Source: Saccharina japonica (lineage: Eukaryota > Sar > Phaeophyceae > Laminariales > Laminariaceae). Taken from it: a stretch of DNA of 64,000 nucleotides. Under the pieces are notes generated by a model, which was not told the DNA's origin, ran no database searches, and worked only from the letters and a program-made list of their open reading frames with translations. This document shows positions 11,107 to 21,310 of the stretch, in pieces. Location: the NCBI GenBank assembly GCA_008828725.1, contig MEHQ01002323.1, positions 875,944 to 939,943 on the forward strand, written 5' to 3'. The position numbers and the translations under genes were made by a program. How positions within the stretch are numbered: position 1 is the stretch's first letter; each line of letters begins with the position of its first letter.

Positions 11107-11634
11107 TCATACTGGTAATGAGGAACACCATCCGTACTCCGTGGCATTGATCTCTCCCTTCAATGCACCCGTCTGAGACAATGTGCACCGGGTAGACGAA
11201 AATAAGTCACCACGTAGTAGACTGTAAACCAGCCAAACAGTTCCCAGACATCACCCCCGTCAAGTTGGGAACAGGTTTGCGAAAACAATATTAGAACAAT
11301 CCAGGTATTCGCTTTTGCGTGTCCATCTACCGGTACAATACGTCACGTCGCGCATTTAGCGGGGGGTTTTTTTCTTGTGCACGTCGTACGTATGAATATC
11401 GTAGCGATGATTTATTTGTTGCAATTACGTCAGCTTGTGAGCTCAACCGGAACAAAGTTCGATGTTCAGCTTTGGGATTTGAGTGACAACGTTGGACGCG
11501 TTTTGTTCTGCAATTCTTCATCAAGGGTCTAGCCCGGTGACTTCCCCTACTACAGCAGTAGCACCCAAGGTCAAAGCTCAATCCTTCTCGAGTATAGTAT
11601 ATCTGTTTCGTGGTTTTTGTGACCACAGAGCTTG
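11107..11634. other. No gene seen
   Basis: ORF 11683-11327 (minus) overlaps the start of a SINE copy and has no domain. Nothing else stands out. Confidence 0.45.
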
Positions 11635-11850
11635 AATATTCGACGCGAGTCGACGAGGGCAGAAAGTGCTGAAACCTTCTCACGACAAAAAATGCAAGGC
11701 ACGTATTCGTACCGTAGTGGGGAGGGAGGTACTGTAGGAGAAGAGCCTACTTAGTGACCCCAGATCTGAGTTACGACTTAATCAAGAGGGAGAGAGAAAA
11801 GAAGGGCGAAGAAAATAAATGGGATGGAAAAAAAAAGAAGAAAAAAAAGA
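11635..11850 (+). mobile_element. tRNA-derived SINE, type 1, 5'-truncated
   Basis: Carries the 3' two-thirds of the family seen whole at 16691-17035: CGACGAGGGCAGAAAGTGCTG, AATGCAAGGCACG, CCGTAGTGGGGAGG, AGAAGAGCCTACTTAGTGAC, GATCTGAGTTACGACT, GAAGGGCGAAGA, AAATGGGATGG, then a long A-rich tail. The tRNA-like head is missing, as expected for a 5'-truncated retroposon. Confidence 0.8.
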
Positions 11851-11952
11851 GCTTGCATCTCTCTAGGATGGGGAATCGGCATGGACAGAGTGGGTGTGCT
11901 GGATGTCGACGGGTAGAAAGAACGGTTTAACGCGAAGAACACACAGACTACT
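11851..11952 (-). mobile_element. R1 repeat, short copy
   Basis: Minus-strand copy of the R1 first block: reading plus, CTAGGATGGGGAATCGGCAT, then GGTGTGCTGGATGTCGACGG, GTAGAAAG and AACACACAGAC. Directly follows the A tail of the SINE. Confidence 0.7.
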
Positions 11953-12050
11953 GGGAAAACGAACCCACACTACAGTACGAGGTAACTCCTAGCAGTTTGT
12001 CCCTAAAGACGTGGGGTGCAGTTCTAAAGGAATTACATAGTAATTGTGGT

Positions 12051-12140
12051 TATTTATTATCCTTGCCATCCGACTGTCACTATTAATACTACGTGTAGCA
12101 TGTCATCAGCTTCAACATTGACCACTCATTAGCACTCCGA
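12051..12140 (-). mobile_element. Retroposon 3' end with TAT-type microsatellite tail
   Basis: One of five copies of a block that in plus reading runs TTATTAT, CCTTGCCATCCGAC, CAGCTTCAACATTGACCACT. The others are at 14085-14165, 27765-27835, 33590-33670 and 47966-48003. Read on the opposite strand the block always ends in GTCGGATGGCAA followed by an (ATA)n-like run. Microsatellite 3' tails are known for RTE-type LINEs and the SINEs they move, so this is likely such a 3' end. Confidence 0.55.
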
Positions 12141-12772
12141 AAGAAGACAGCGTTCTGCGCACGGCAACCAAGTTCTCCCGCCTTGAAGGGGGGGGGCATC
12201 TGACCGAGGTATATACCGTGTACCAAGATGCACACATGCACACATGCACACATGCACACATGTTTGTTCATTGTATTCCCGGTAAGGGTGGTATCGAATA
12301 CCAGGTTGTGAACGCGTCGTGCGCGGTGCGATTTGTCTGGGGTTTTTGTGTGGCAGGAGTTTTTTTGACGGCGCAGTCGAGAGAATGTTCCCCTGTTGGG
12401 CGAGCGTCGAGGGTGCTCTCCTTGTGCTCGTTTTGACTCGGTGTTTACTCTCGGCAGTGCGGCGCATCGCCGACAAGTGTCAATACACCACGCGATACGC
12501 AGAGAAACGTACAGCAACGCAGAGCGACGCAGTGTGTGTGCGCAAAATCTTGCGAGCAAAGGGCCAGCGCGAGAAAAACGATTAGATGTATATAATACGA
12601 CTTGACTACAAAGCACAGCAGTGAAACAAAAAACTGTCGAGATGAAACTAGTGCAAGCGAGCAAAAGGGGGCAAGCGGACACTGGTGGCTACCATGACGC
12701 AAGCTATACTATTCATATTAATACGGCAGGGATGCGCACCTATTAAACTCCTTTGGGACGGACCCCTTTTAA
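12141..12772. other. No gene seen; (ACACATGC)n microsatellite
   Basis: Four ACACATGC units lie at about 12229-12262. ORFs on both strands (12089-12682 minus; 12319-12585 plus) are overlapping and have no domain. Confidence 0.5.
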
Positions 12773-13085
12773 AGGATATAACGGATATAACGGATACAAG
12801 GGATATAAAAGATATAAAGGACATAAGGGATAAGGGTATACGGGATATAAAGGACATAAGGGATATACGGGATATAAGGGATATATGGGATGTAAGGGAT
12901 ATAAGGGATATACGGGATAGAGGGGATATAAGAGATATAAAGGACATAACGGATATAAGGGATATTAGGGATATAATGGATATAAGGGGTATAAAGGACA
13001 TAAGGGATATAAAGGACATAAGGGATATAAAGGACATAAGGGATATAAAGGACCTAAGGGATACAGTATAAGGGATATTAGGGAT
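12773..13085 (+). repeat. GGGATATAA / GGACATAA minisatellite
   Basis: A 313-bp array of 9-bp words (GGGATATAA, GGATATAAC, AGGACATAA) with an 18-bp higher period in its last third (GGGATATAAAGGACATAA). Word length is a multiple of three and stop codons are absent in one frame of each strand, so plus reads DIRDIKDI repeats and minus reads MSFISL repeats. Neither is supported as a gene. Confidence 0.92.
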
Positions 13086-13407
13086 AGCGACTAAAACAAT
13101 GATAAAAAAAAAATGTTTGGTTTATCAACCGTTTACGAGCAGCGCGTACGACTCCTTGCATCGTAACCCGGACACCAATTTGTTCCATCCCCCAATCACG
13201 CAGAGCTGTGATCGACAACTTTGATTTGTCAATTTTGTTTATCTGAAGTCACAAGAGGACTGATCCTTTTTTTTCTTAGGGTCCTCCCTTGAGGATGTGT
13301 GTACAAACAGTACCCCCCGGCCCAAAAAACAAAAAAAAGTGAGGAATAATCGTACGCTCAATCCGATGAAGAAGAGTCCGATGTGGCTACGAACACGTAG
13401 GCATATA
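13086..13407. other. No gene seen
   Basis: A-rich and T-rich runs and short ORFs only. Confidence 0.5.
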
Positions 13408-13531
13408 TAACGGAGGGTCATCGTAAATAGGACCCAACCTTTTTAGTAAAAATTGATAAATATGTACGAAGCAGTTTTTTTTTTGTGTGTGCCGTCGGTC
13501 CCTATTTACTAGTGTTTACTATGGTCCCTAG
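13408..13531. mobile_element. TA-flanked mariner-type MITE, diverged copy
   Basis: Inverted ends AACGGAGGGTCATCGTAAAT and ATTTACTAGTGTTTACTATGG...; TA precedes the left end. It belongs to the family best seen at 55525-55723 and 27159-27382 (ends TTACGGGGGACCATAGTAAA). The left end is the more damaged. Confidence 0.65.
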
Positions 13532-14084
13532 TCATAGCGAAATACTGCTGTAGTAACATTTCGTCGTCGCTTTAGTTCGTATATGGTTTAGGATTAATGA
13601 AGCCTCTCTGCTGCGATCGCCCGGCGACTCTCACCCAGCGCTACTACCCCCGCGTTGATTCGATGGCAATCAACGCGGCACCTCGTCGCGCAGAGAGTAC
13701 CCACCCCGGTAAAATAAACGCAATACACAACTGGGATTCCCCAAGACATAAATATTGGGTAGTTCTTGAGTTAGGGAGCCCCGTTAGTCACGTCACAGGC
13801 CTTTGGGCCTGAAGTACCCCCCCCCCATCCTACCGTAGCAAGTGGCCAACCCGAAAAAAGAAAGGTTGATCCTTGCCATTTTTTTTTTTGCGATTTGACA
13901 CGCTGCACATGGACCAATGGCAAACATCAAAATATCTATTTGTAAACGTTTTTATAAAAACATGATTAATAGTAATAACAATAACAACAACAATAACAGC
14001 AACAACAACGATAACAACAACAATTAATTATGCAGAAGGCTTTTCTTCTTTTTTCGTGGTTTTTTTCTTTCAGGGTGTTTCTGA
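13532..14084. other. No gene seen; AAC-rich microsatellite
   Basis: A hairpin CGCGTTGATT...AATCAACGCG lies at 13651-13678. An (AAC/AAT)n run fills about 13970-14028. ORF 13597-13812 has no domain. Confidence 0.5.
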
Positions 14085-14165
14085 GTGATCACTGTTGAAG
14101 TTCATTCGTGCTACTCGTACACATTGTCGGATGGCAAGGCTGATAATAATAATAGTAATGAATGG
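14085..14165 (+). mobile_element. Retroposon 3' end with ATA-type tail
   Basis: Plus-strand copy of the block described at 12051-12140: GATCACTGTTGAAGTTCATT, then CATTGTCGGATGGCAAGGC and ATAATAATAATAG. The tail is at the plus-strand 3' side, which fixes the orientation of the family. Confidence 0.55.
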
Positions 14166-14254
14166 TGATTAATTCGAAGCTGTCATCCAATGCAAGCAAG
14201 CCCGCCCCACAAGTGGTTCTCAGCAGGGTGCAACGTCACCTTTCGTGCGACTCG

Positions 14255-14425
14255 CCCAACACCTCACGACGCTTTCGCAAAGCTTGGTGCAAGCAATGCC
14301 TGCCTTATTCGGTGAAAACCCGACGTGCTCCGTCCCGGCATTGTAGAGATGCGAGGGGGCATATATATATAGATATAGGTCATACGACTACGGCCGTGCA
14401 CGATATGAGTACACGCCACCCGTAG
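14255..14425 (-). mobile_element. Dispersed repeat with CATCCCTACAATGCCGGGAC core
   Basis: Minus-strand copy of the repeat found twice in tandem at 29600-29870 and in part at 22600-22625 and 54140-54195. Landmarks in plus reading are GCTTTCGCAAAGCTTGGTGC, TCGGTGAAAACCCGACGTGC, CCCGGCATTGTAGAGATGCG and ACGACTACGGCCGTGCACGA. No terminal inverted repeat or target duplication could be set. Confidence 0.6.
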
Positions 14426-14484
14426 CATGGTAAATCTGGTTCACAGAAAATACGTCATCAGCCCTACAGCAGAAGGTATATAGA

Positions 14485-14545
14485 TGCTTGATGGAATATG
14501 GAATATGGAATATGGAATGGAACGAAAAAGTGGAATGGAAAATGG
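14485..14545 (+). repeat. GGAATAT microsatellite
   Basis: Four GAATATG words followed by GAATGGAA variants. Confidence 0.75.
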
Positions 14546-14713
14546 GAAGAAATAGTATACCAGGTATTATTTGCTGGTCTGGCGAGACCGGGTATTTGAA
14601 AGGTTCGAGAACGAACTCCATGGGGTACTACCTGTAGTAGAGATGATACGGCTTTGCAGCAATCAATCGTTGAAGCTTGATGAAAGTCACCCCCAAGTTC
14701 TTGATCGTTGACG

Positions 14714-15204
14714 TTAACCCATTCAGAACTGAAAAAATGTATCCCACACTAATTCCAAGTAGTTTGTCCCCAAAAACGGGGGATCGGTTCTTTAAAGAAC
14801 CGGTCCCCCGTACACTAATTCCAAGTAGTTTGTCCCCAAAAACGGGGGATCGGTTCTTTAAAGAACCGGTCCCCCATTTTTGGGGACAAAAAATAACCGG
14901 TCCCCCGTTTTTGGGGACAAACTACTTGGAATTAGTGTGGGATTCTTAAGGGGGCCCTTAAGAACCCGTCCCCCGTTTTTGGGGACAAAAAATAACCGGT
15001 CCCCCGTTTTTGGAGACAACCTACTTGGAATTAGTGTGGGATTCTTAAGGGGGCCCTTAAGAACCCGTCCCTCGTTTTTGGGGACAAACTACTTGGAATT
15101 AGTGTGGGATTCTTAAGGGGCCCCTTAAGAACCGGTCCCTCGTTTTTGGGGACAAACTACTTGGAATTAGTGTGGGATAATATTTTCAGTTCTGAAAGGG
15201 TTAA
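14714..15204. mobile_element. piggyBac-like MITE with internally amplified modules
   Basis: Ends TTAACCCATTCAGAACTG (14714) and CAGTTCTGAAAGGGTTAA (15204) are inverted copies flanked by TTAA. Inside, the module containing CTACTTGGAATTAGTGTGGG and CCCCCGTTTTTGGGGACAAA occurs about six times, two in one orientation on the left and the rest in the other on the right, each joined through a palindromic linker such as TTCTTAAGGGGGCCCTTAAG or GGTTCTTTAAAGAACC. At 491 bp it is five to six times the size of its sister copies. Confidence 0.85.
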
Positions 15205-15609
15205 GGGGGAATAAACTGCCGAACTGCTGCATCAAGTGCATCAAGTGCGTCAATTCAACCGTGACCAGCACGTACGTACCACGTGGCGGCCATCAGTCAC
15301 GCACGAAACGCCACAGGCTCGCCATTTATCTGACGCACTGCGCGTTGAAGTTTTTGTAGGCGTATTCTTACGAGCGAATTCGAGTTTCTGATTTACGTTA
15401 CGTTGAAGGGTTGGTTGTTTGGTGGAAGCAGTGTTAATAGTAGTACTTGGTTTTTGAAAGGAATGTCACGACCGCCGAACTCTCTACGATCAAATTGTCT
15501 TTGTTGGAAACCTTCCACCACTCGCACACAAGTTGACGACAGTTCGTACAAATATCCTTCGTACAGCGCGAGTGCATAAATAAAACGGCAGCTATTATTA
15601 TTGTTGTAA
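15205..15609. other. No gene seen
   Basis: Short ORFs only. (CATCAAGTG) doublet at 15229-15246. Confidence 0.45.
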
Positions 15610-15945
15610 GGCTTAGATTGGGTAGGCAATTGGTTAACCTTTTACCAGAAGCCCACGGATAAGGCTTAGATTCAAAGATGTAGGGAGACATGTCAAGCAA
15701 GGCAAAACATGCGCTGTCAAGGGTGTACGCAGGGCCGAAGTGTTCCACACTAAAACCTAGTAGTTTGGTGTCAGTCACGGGCGTGTCAAGGCAAGTTTGC
15801 TGTCTGTCAAGGGTTGAAAGTCCTGTCTCCCGACATATTTGCTTAGATTGGGTAGGTAATTGGTTAACCTTTTACCAGTAGCCCACGGATAAGGCTTAGA
15901 TTGGGTAGTAGGTAATTGGATAACCTTTTCCCAGCAGCCCAACGG
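15610..15945 (+). repeat. About 55-bp unit in three copies
   Basis: Units containing CTTAGATTGGGTAGG, AATTGG.TAACCTTTT and AGCCCACGGATAAGG lie at 15610-15669, 15841-15893 and 15894-15945. The last two are in tandem; the first is separated by about 170 bp of unrelated sequence, so the array was probably split by insertion. Confidence 0.75.
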
Positions 15946-16312
15946 ACCAAGTAAGGTCTTGACACTTATACTACACCACCAGGTATGTTTTTTTTTCAGG
16001 ATTCGTGGAAACGGGGGAGTCACCAGTCTGCGCCGGGCGTGGCAAATAGTGCGACTCGACGCTCTATGTATGTGCGGTATTCGCGCCTCTTCTGCGACAA
16101 CCTCTGGGACAAAACTCAGAACCGCTTATGTACCAGGGGCACGTTAGTTAGAAGGATGCTCGTGGCTGAAGTGTAGTCCAAGAGGGGGTTTTGAGGCATG
16201 CTAATGATACTTAAGGCAGGGTTGCACCTGCAACTTTCCTGAAAAGCTCCGCGCTTGAGGAGCTCTGTACTATTAGTAAGCCGCCCAAAAACGCGGCTTG
16301 AAGGAAACGTGT
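15946..16312. other. No gene seen
   Basis: ORFs 15959-16147 and 15985-16176 overlap in different frames and have no domain. Confidence 0.45.
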
Positions 16313-16394
16313 ACCAATCTGTCCCTAAATATAATCAACGTTTAGATTACGTCTTAATATAAAAACGAGGCTTATATTTAAGGACATAGTGAGT
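16313..16394. mobile_element. Stowaway-like MITE copy
   Basis: CTGTCCCTAAATATAATC at the left and GGCTTATATTTAAGGACAT at the right form an inverted pair, with ACGTTTAGATTACG between. Same style as 19273-19351 and 39504-39677. Confidence 0.55.
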
Positions 16395-16690
16395 TATCCC
16401 ACGGCCTACTCGTACGGTATAGGTTTACATCGATATATATGTGTCTATGGCAACCACTCGCTGGTTTTCATCATGACGTAACTAAAAGTACTCACATAAA
16501 GGAAACCATTGTCGTAACGGATGGCCTTCAAAAGCTTAGTCTGTTAAAATACGACGTAAATCTAGTAGATGATTAGAAACAAAAACTCCAAACAAATTCC
16601 AAATTGCACGGTCCCCCACCAATTTGCCGAAGGAAAAAGACTCACCATGTCTTATTGGGTATACAGTTTCTCAGTTGATAAGGCCCGACC
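16395..16690. other. No gene seen
   Basis: AT-rich sequence without open frames of note. Confidence 0.5.
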
Positions 16691-17035
16691 GGTCGCCCCG
16701 GTGGTCTAACAGGTAACCACGAAGCCTGTTGCAGTAGATTGGAGGTCGGGGGTTCGAGTCTCCGTGTGGAGATTTTTATTCTCAAATGACACCAACTGTC
16801 GAGAGCGCATATTATAGCGTGGGTGAGCACAATTCGACGAGAGTTGACGAGGGGAGAAAATGCTGAAATCTCCTCGCGATAATAATGCAAGGCAAGAACC
16901 GTAGTGGGGGAGGAGGGAGAAGAGCCTACTTTGTGACCCCGGATCTGAGTTACGACTATTCATAGGAAGGAGAGAGAAAGGAAGGGCGAAGATAACAAAT
17001 GGGATGGAAAAAAACAAAAACAATCACAAATATTT
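16691..17035 (+). mobile_element. tRNA-derived SINE, type 1, full length
   Basis: About 345 bp. The head GGTCGCCCCGGTGGTCTAAC carries an A box (TGGTCTAACAGG, 16702-16713) and a B box (GGTTCGAGTCTC, 16751-16762). A body follows with GAGCACAATTCGACGAGAG, AGAAAATGCTGAAATC, CCGTAGTGGGGGAGG, AGAGCCTACTTTGTGACC, GATCTGAGTTACGACT and GGGCGAAGATAACAAATGGG, then an A-rich tail (17004-17030). Other copies: 11635-11850, 31440-31795 (minus), 53820-54320 (interrupted). RNA polymerase III would be the expected transcriber; movement depends on a LINE. Confidence 0.88.
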
Positions 17036-17118
17036 GCCTTGGAAGGCAAAAAAGTGATAAATATCTCCTATCGTAGCCTATATCTTCCATTAACGACACT
17101 TGAAGTAAGCAACCGACG

Positions 17119-17388
17119 CATGCTGCGGTAAAGGAGCACCATGTATGTTTTTGCCTTCTGAGGGTGGTATGGTCACTTGAGGAGCTCTATACCTGCAGCA
17201 GCCTGCACACTGATTTTGGAGGGAAATGAAGCCGCAAACGGCAAACGGATGAACAATCGCATGACCTGAGTATGAAATGAGCAATAAGGCAACACAAAAA
17301 CGAAAACACCGACGAATATGGGTTAAGGAGCCCCGTCGATCAAAAACAAAATAATCCAAAAAGTGCTAACTCTATCGTAGCACGCTTA
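17119..17388. mobile_element. MITE with ends like ATGCTACGGTAGAGGTGCACC
   Basis: Left ATGCTGCGGTAAAGGAGCACC and right AGTGCTAACTCTATCGTAGC are inverted relatives. Inside are the family words GAGGGTGGTATGGTCACTTG, GATTTTGGAGGGAAAT and GGGTTAAGGAGCCCCGTCGA. Related copies at 25918-26222, 32561-32778 and 32931-33206. Confidence 0.65.
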
Positions 17389-18147
17389 AACCCAACAGGC
17401 GGGTACTGCTGTAGTTTCCTTTTATTTAACGAGCAGGGCTCCTTGTTATGGACAGGGAAGCTCATGCCAAGGCGAGCAACAACAAGATCACGGCAAACGA
17501 GCTATTCGCCACATTTCACGACGCCTGGTGGCGACCCTGGAAGAGAGAGTTCCGACGCCTTGACCAACCGTGGGGAGCCCAGTTCCCTGTCCTGATTCGC
17601 GGTCACTATCGTACCCACTACAGCAGTACCTCATTGTCCGGTCGTTCGCGAGCGATCCTCTTCGTCATGGGAGCGAGGTCCTTTCTACGCCATGCGACTC
17701 CTATGCACGTGCGAACCAGAGGCGATTTCGACAAGGAAACTACCCACAGCACTTCCCATGTCCTGGGTAACAAGCGCCGCTTGACGCGCCAACAAGCGTA
17801 AAAAACGGGCGATGCGCTGGCGGCAACGAAAAGGTTCGACGTTATTGCTACTCGTACCGAGTCGAAGATTTCCCCCTGCAGGACGCTCGAGCATGCCTAG
17901 CGTCATGCATCACTACCGTCATGTCAGGCTCAAATGGGCCGGCGGCGACACAGGCACGAGTGCCGCGGGTAGTGCGATCCCCGCATTGAGCCCAGGCGCA
18001 CTTCACGGTTGGGTGTAGGGCCCCCATCCCTCGCAAAAGCGGACACCACCATCGGCAGGAACAATCCCCACAAGACCGGCGCTAGCCACGAAAGATGTGC
18101 CTGGTGGTACTTTTTGGCCAAAACATTTCTAACTGACAAAGGGTTCT
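17389..18147. other. Unassigned GC-richer stretch with a 117-codon ORF
   Basis: ORF 17448-17801 (plus) starts MDREAHAKASNNKITANELF and includes the aromatic-rich DAWWRPWKREFRRL. The stretch is GC-richer than its flanks. No family is recognised, no splice pair is clear, and no second exon can be joined. It may be an element remnant. Confidence 0.25.
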
Positions 18148-18248
18148 TAACCATTTTAGAACTGCAGTTCCGTTTTGGGAACAAAACCACTCAAATTCCA
18201 AGTAACTTGTCCTGAAAACGGGACTGCAGCCCTAAAATGTCTCCTTAA
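18148..18248. mobile_element. piggyBac-like MITE, copy
   Basis: TTAACCATTTTAGAACTGC at the left and CCCTAAAATGTCTCCTTAA at the right; TTAA at both edges. Core AAATTCCAAGTAACTTGTCC matches the family. Confidence 0.7.
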
Positions 18249-18434
18249 CTCATAAACTCCCCAGTACCTTTTGGGATGCTATTCATGTTTCATGCACAAC
18301 CTTTTTTTGGGTTGTATAACCAAGGCCGCGATATTATTCACCTTGGTTTTCGAATTTGTCTGTTTTTTTTTTTGGGGGGGGGTGAGATACAGAGCTCCTA
18401 TACTATGATCAAGTGAGAATCCTCAGAACCATTA

Positions 18435-18543
18435 TTACGGGTGGGCTAATGTAGTAAATAGGACCTACGGTACACACAAAAACCTATATATTTACCTCTT
18501 TTTACTAACCATATTTGGTCCTGTTTACTATGGCCCTCCGTAA
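18435..18543. mobile_element. TA-flanked mariner-type MITE
   Basis: 109 bp between TA dinucleotides. Ends TTACGGGTGGGCTAATGTAG and TTTACTATGGCCCTCCGTAA are inverted relatives; internal AGGACCTACGGTACACACAA and TATTTGGTCCTG are family words. Confidence 0.8.
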
Positions 18544-19272
18544 TAGGAGCCGCCCCTGTAAGGGCAAATAGCACGCGTCACAACGACAGTAGTAGTAGTG
18601 CTGTTCATGGCGCCTACCGCGGCATTCGACCCATCGGTGAACACCTTGCATGGCAGTATTGGAGAAAACCTTCAAATAAAGGCGACTTTATTGGCGGCAG
18701 CAGGCATACCAATGTGGGCGGAAACATGAGGACCATTTAAACATTATTGTGAATATCAATCGGTCCTTATATTTTTTCGCCCAGGGTGGTATGGAACAAA
18801 CCCCCTCTGTTGATGGTGCCACTCACGGAGGACGGCAAAAAAAAAAACGGAACTGAGGGAGCGTGTAGAGCCCCTCTCGTCCTCATGCGGAGGGCTTGAA
18901 GCCTACGGCATCCTCCCACGGGTGGCCGGGACCCTCCCCCCTTGCCCAATGAAGGCGAAAAAATAATCCTCATGCGAAAGGCCTGGTTCGTACCTGCAGT
19001 CTGCCTGATAAGCAGCATGTTCATGTAAAATACGGAGGTAGGATTCACGCACGAGTATTGTAGGAGAGTTTGGTACTGGAAATAGGAGCATTCTATTGGA
19101 TGGAGATGTTAAGGTGGGGTGTTGTCAGTTGTCAGACTGTCAGTCACCCCCGGTGGAGACATGGCTGGGACGGTAGGTTTGGTTCTGGATCTATTCCGAT
19201 GAGATACGCCCGCGGTAACATTAAAAAGATAATGTGCATTCTAACAACTTCTCCTTTATAACTAGATTTATA
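18544..19272. other. No gene seen
   Basis: Contains fragments that resemble MITE interiors (GGGTGGTATGG near 18783) and A-rich runs. ORFs are short and overlapping. Confidence 0.4.
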
Positions 19273-19351
19273 CCACTCTGACCCGAAATATAAGGACAAT
19301 TTAAATGAAACGTTAGTATACAAACGGTTCTTATATTTCGGTTCAGAGCGG
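19273..19351. mobile_element. Stowaway-like MITE with TA target duplication
   Basis: 79 bp. Ends CCACTCTGACCCGAAATATA and TATATTTCGGTTCAGAGCGG are inverted, with TA on each side. The CC.CTC.G.CC..AAATA end is the known style of Stowaway elements (Tc1/mariner superfamily). Confidence 0.8.
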
Positions 19352-21140
19352 TATGTTTTTCTTTTGGTTCTTCTACCTTGGTTCTTTGCTCGACATCTCC
19401 GCCTGACCCCGCTTTCATGGTCTGATGCTACGGCCCTCGTGAGCCTGGCCACCCCAGCACTAGGTTAGGGTGCTCCATTTTCGTGGAGACATTGGCCAGT
19501 CTCTATAGCAAACCCCACGAGGTGTCGACAACCTCTCAATTAGGTGCGCCTAATGGTGTGCTACATTGTTCGATGCCTCTACCAGGATGGTTTTACGCCC
19601 ACATTGTTGTGCAAGCGGGGGGGGGTCCCGACCATCTGTGCCCCCGAAACAGCAAATGACGGCTGTACCCTGCAAGGGTGGAATACACCTATCCATTAAT
19701 AGAAGATCACATACTTTTATAGACTACTTCGAATGTGTAGAACTACTACTGGGGGTGAGATAATCAACTAATTGTTGCGTTTTAGGAAATAATATATCAC
19801 AGTGAAAAATACAGTGGAGGTGAAATAGAGAATCCATTGGGGTTTTTTTACGAAACGATATCGAGCTTTCCGTTGTCACCATGAAGCTGTGGTGCGTAGC
19901 GAGCTGGACACTCCCGAGGTTGAGCAGCGGTACATTTCCTCACGATCGGCCAAGTGTACGTGCGTTCATGGCAGAACGAAAAAATGTCGGGGGGGGCGGA
20001 CCCAGGATTGAGGGACGGTGACCGAAAAATATTGGCTCCCACCTTAGGCGGAATTAAACTACAGGGCGAGGCAAGCAAACCCGAACCTATTATAATAGTA
20101 CCAATACCAACTTGCCATTTTGTTTGCAATGGCGTCGTCTTGGCTCAGGATGCACCCTGTCATAATGCACAGCAGTATCATTCACAGTGTGGGAAGGAGG
20201 GAGGGGCTGCATGGGCTGACCCTTATCCGAGTTCTTGCGCATCGCCCAATGTAGCTGCTGCTTCTTCTTCTGCCGCTTTCTTGCGCAATATGGATGACTC
20301 TTGGCTCGTTTTTTTGCTCTGTCGGCACCGAGTCTCTTTACAGTCATGCTACCGAAACTTGCCTGTTGCCACGACCACGTGGGATTCTTTCTGCGCTCAA
20401 CTACACATCACCCTGATGTTGGTTGCTCAGGTTCGCACGAAGCTCTAGCGTAAAAAACAGCGTTTGCGAGCCTATATGCGCGCAACCTTGGTGATGGGGC
20501 GTTCGGGGTCGCTAGTCCCTACAGTTTATCATGACACCCCAGTCCAGGGTTCGCGTGAGCCTACCTACAGCAGGGCATACAACCTTTATGCCTTAAGCTT
20601 GCCCGTGCGCAGTTTTTGTACACCTGCTCGAGAGTATGGGCCCTGCAGAAATAGTTACAACCTTTTGTTGGTTATGCTTTGAATTCCTGCATCTGGCACC
20701 TTTGACCGTTAGTCTGTACGATGCGCGCGCAGCGCGTTCTACGCTGCGCTCTGCTCCGCCAAGGGTCGGTGCGTCCCCACTGCACGCATGCACACAGAGG
20801 TTCCGTAACGATTGCAGGGCCCTGCGTACGAGCTGCCACGACCTCCCCCGATTTGGGACATCGTACAGCGTCTCTATATGGAGAGAACAAAAAAAAACGT
20901 GCGCCAGGAAGCCCTATAAAGACCAAAGAGATTCGCGCCGAGAATGCTGCCGCCGCAACACAAGGCCAATCACATCCCGCAATGTCATGACGGTCTCAGT
21001 GATCTCTCTGGAAGCACCAAAACAGGTGCCTCGGAATACACCGGGCAGGCGTTGCCACGGCCAACGACGAGTTAAAACGGTAACAAGCCGAAGTCGCATT
21101 TTCCCTCAACCTACCGTAACGAGCGTTGAGTTCGTCCAGA
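19352..21140. other. No supported gene in 1.8 kb
   Basis: ORFs 19954-20448 (plus, 164 codons), 20636-21289 (plus, 217 codons) and minus-strand shadows exist. The 217-codon ORF runs straight into the MITE at 21141 and overlaps open frames on the other strand, so it is not accepted. GC-rich patches at 20700-20850 lack a recognisable domain. Confidence 0.35.
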
Positions 21141-21310
21141 GGTGCGATCGTTTTTCGGCGCTCGGTTTTTTCAGAACGAGAAGCTTGACAATACCGAACA
21201 AGATGTGGTATTCGGAAAGATTTGACCGAGAGCCTTCCGAATATATAATGTTCGGTAAAATAGCACCCTTACGAGTGTCGAGAAAATGAGTGCTGAAAAA
21301 TGATCGCACC
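21141..21310. mobile_element. MITE with GGTGCGATCGTTTTTCGGCG ends, copy 1
   Basis: 170 bp. GGTGCGATCGTTTTTCGGCG at the left and GAGTGCTGAAAAATGATCGC ACC at the right are inverted. Inner words include TATTCGGAAAG, CCGAGAGCCTTCCGAA and ATGTTCGG. A second copy is in HSF intron 1 at 52135-52326. Confidence 0.8.

Noticed and set aside
16691-16770. A true tRNA gene
   Set aside because: A and B boxes are present but no acceptor stem closes, and a SINE body with an A tail follows; copies elsewhere share that body.
20636-21289. 217-codon ORF as a gene
   Set aside because: It runs through the inverted ends of a MITE at 21141-21310 and overlaps open frames on the other strand.
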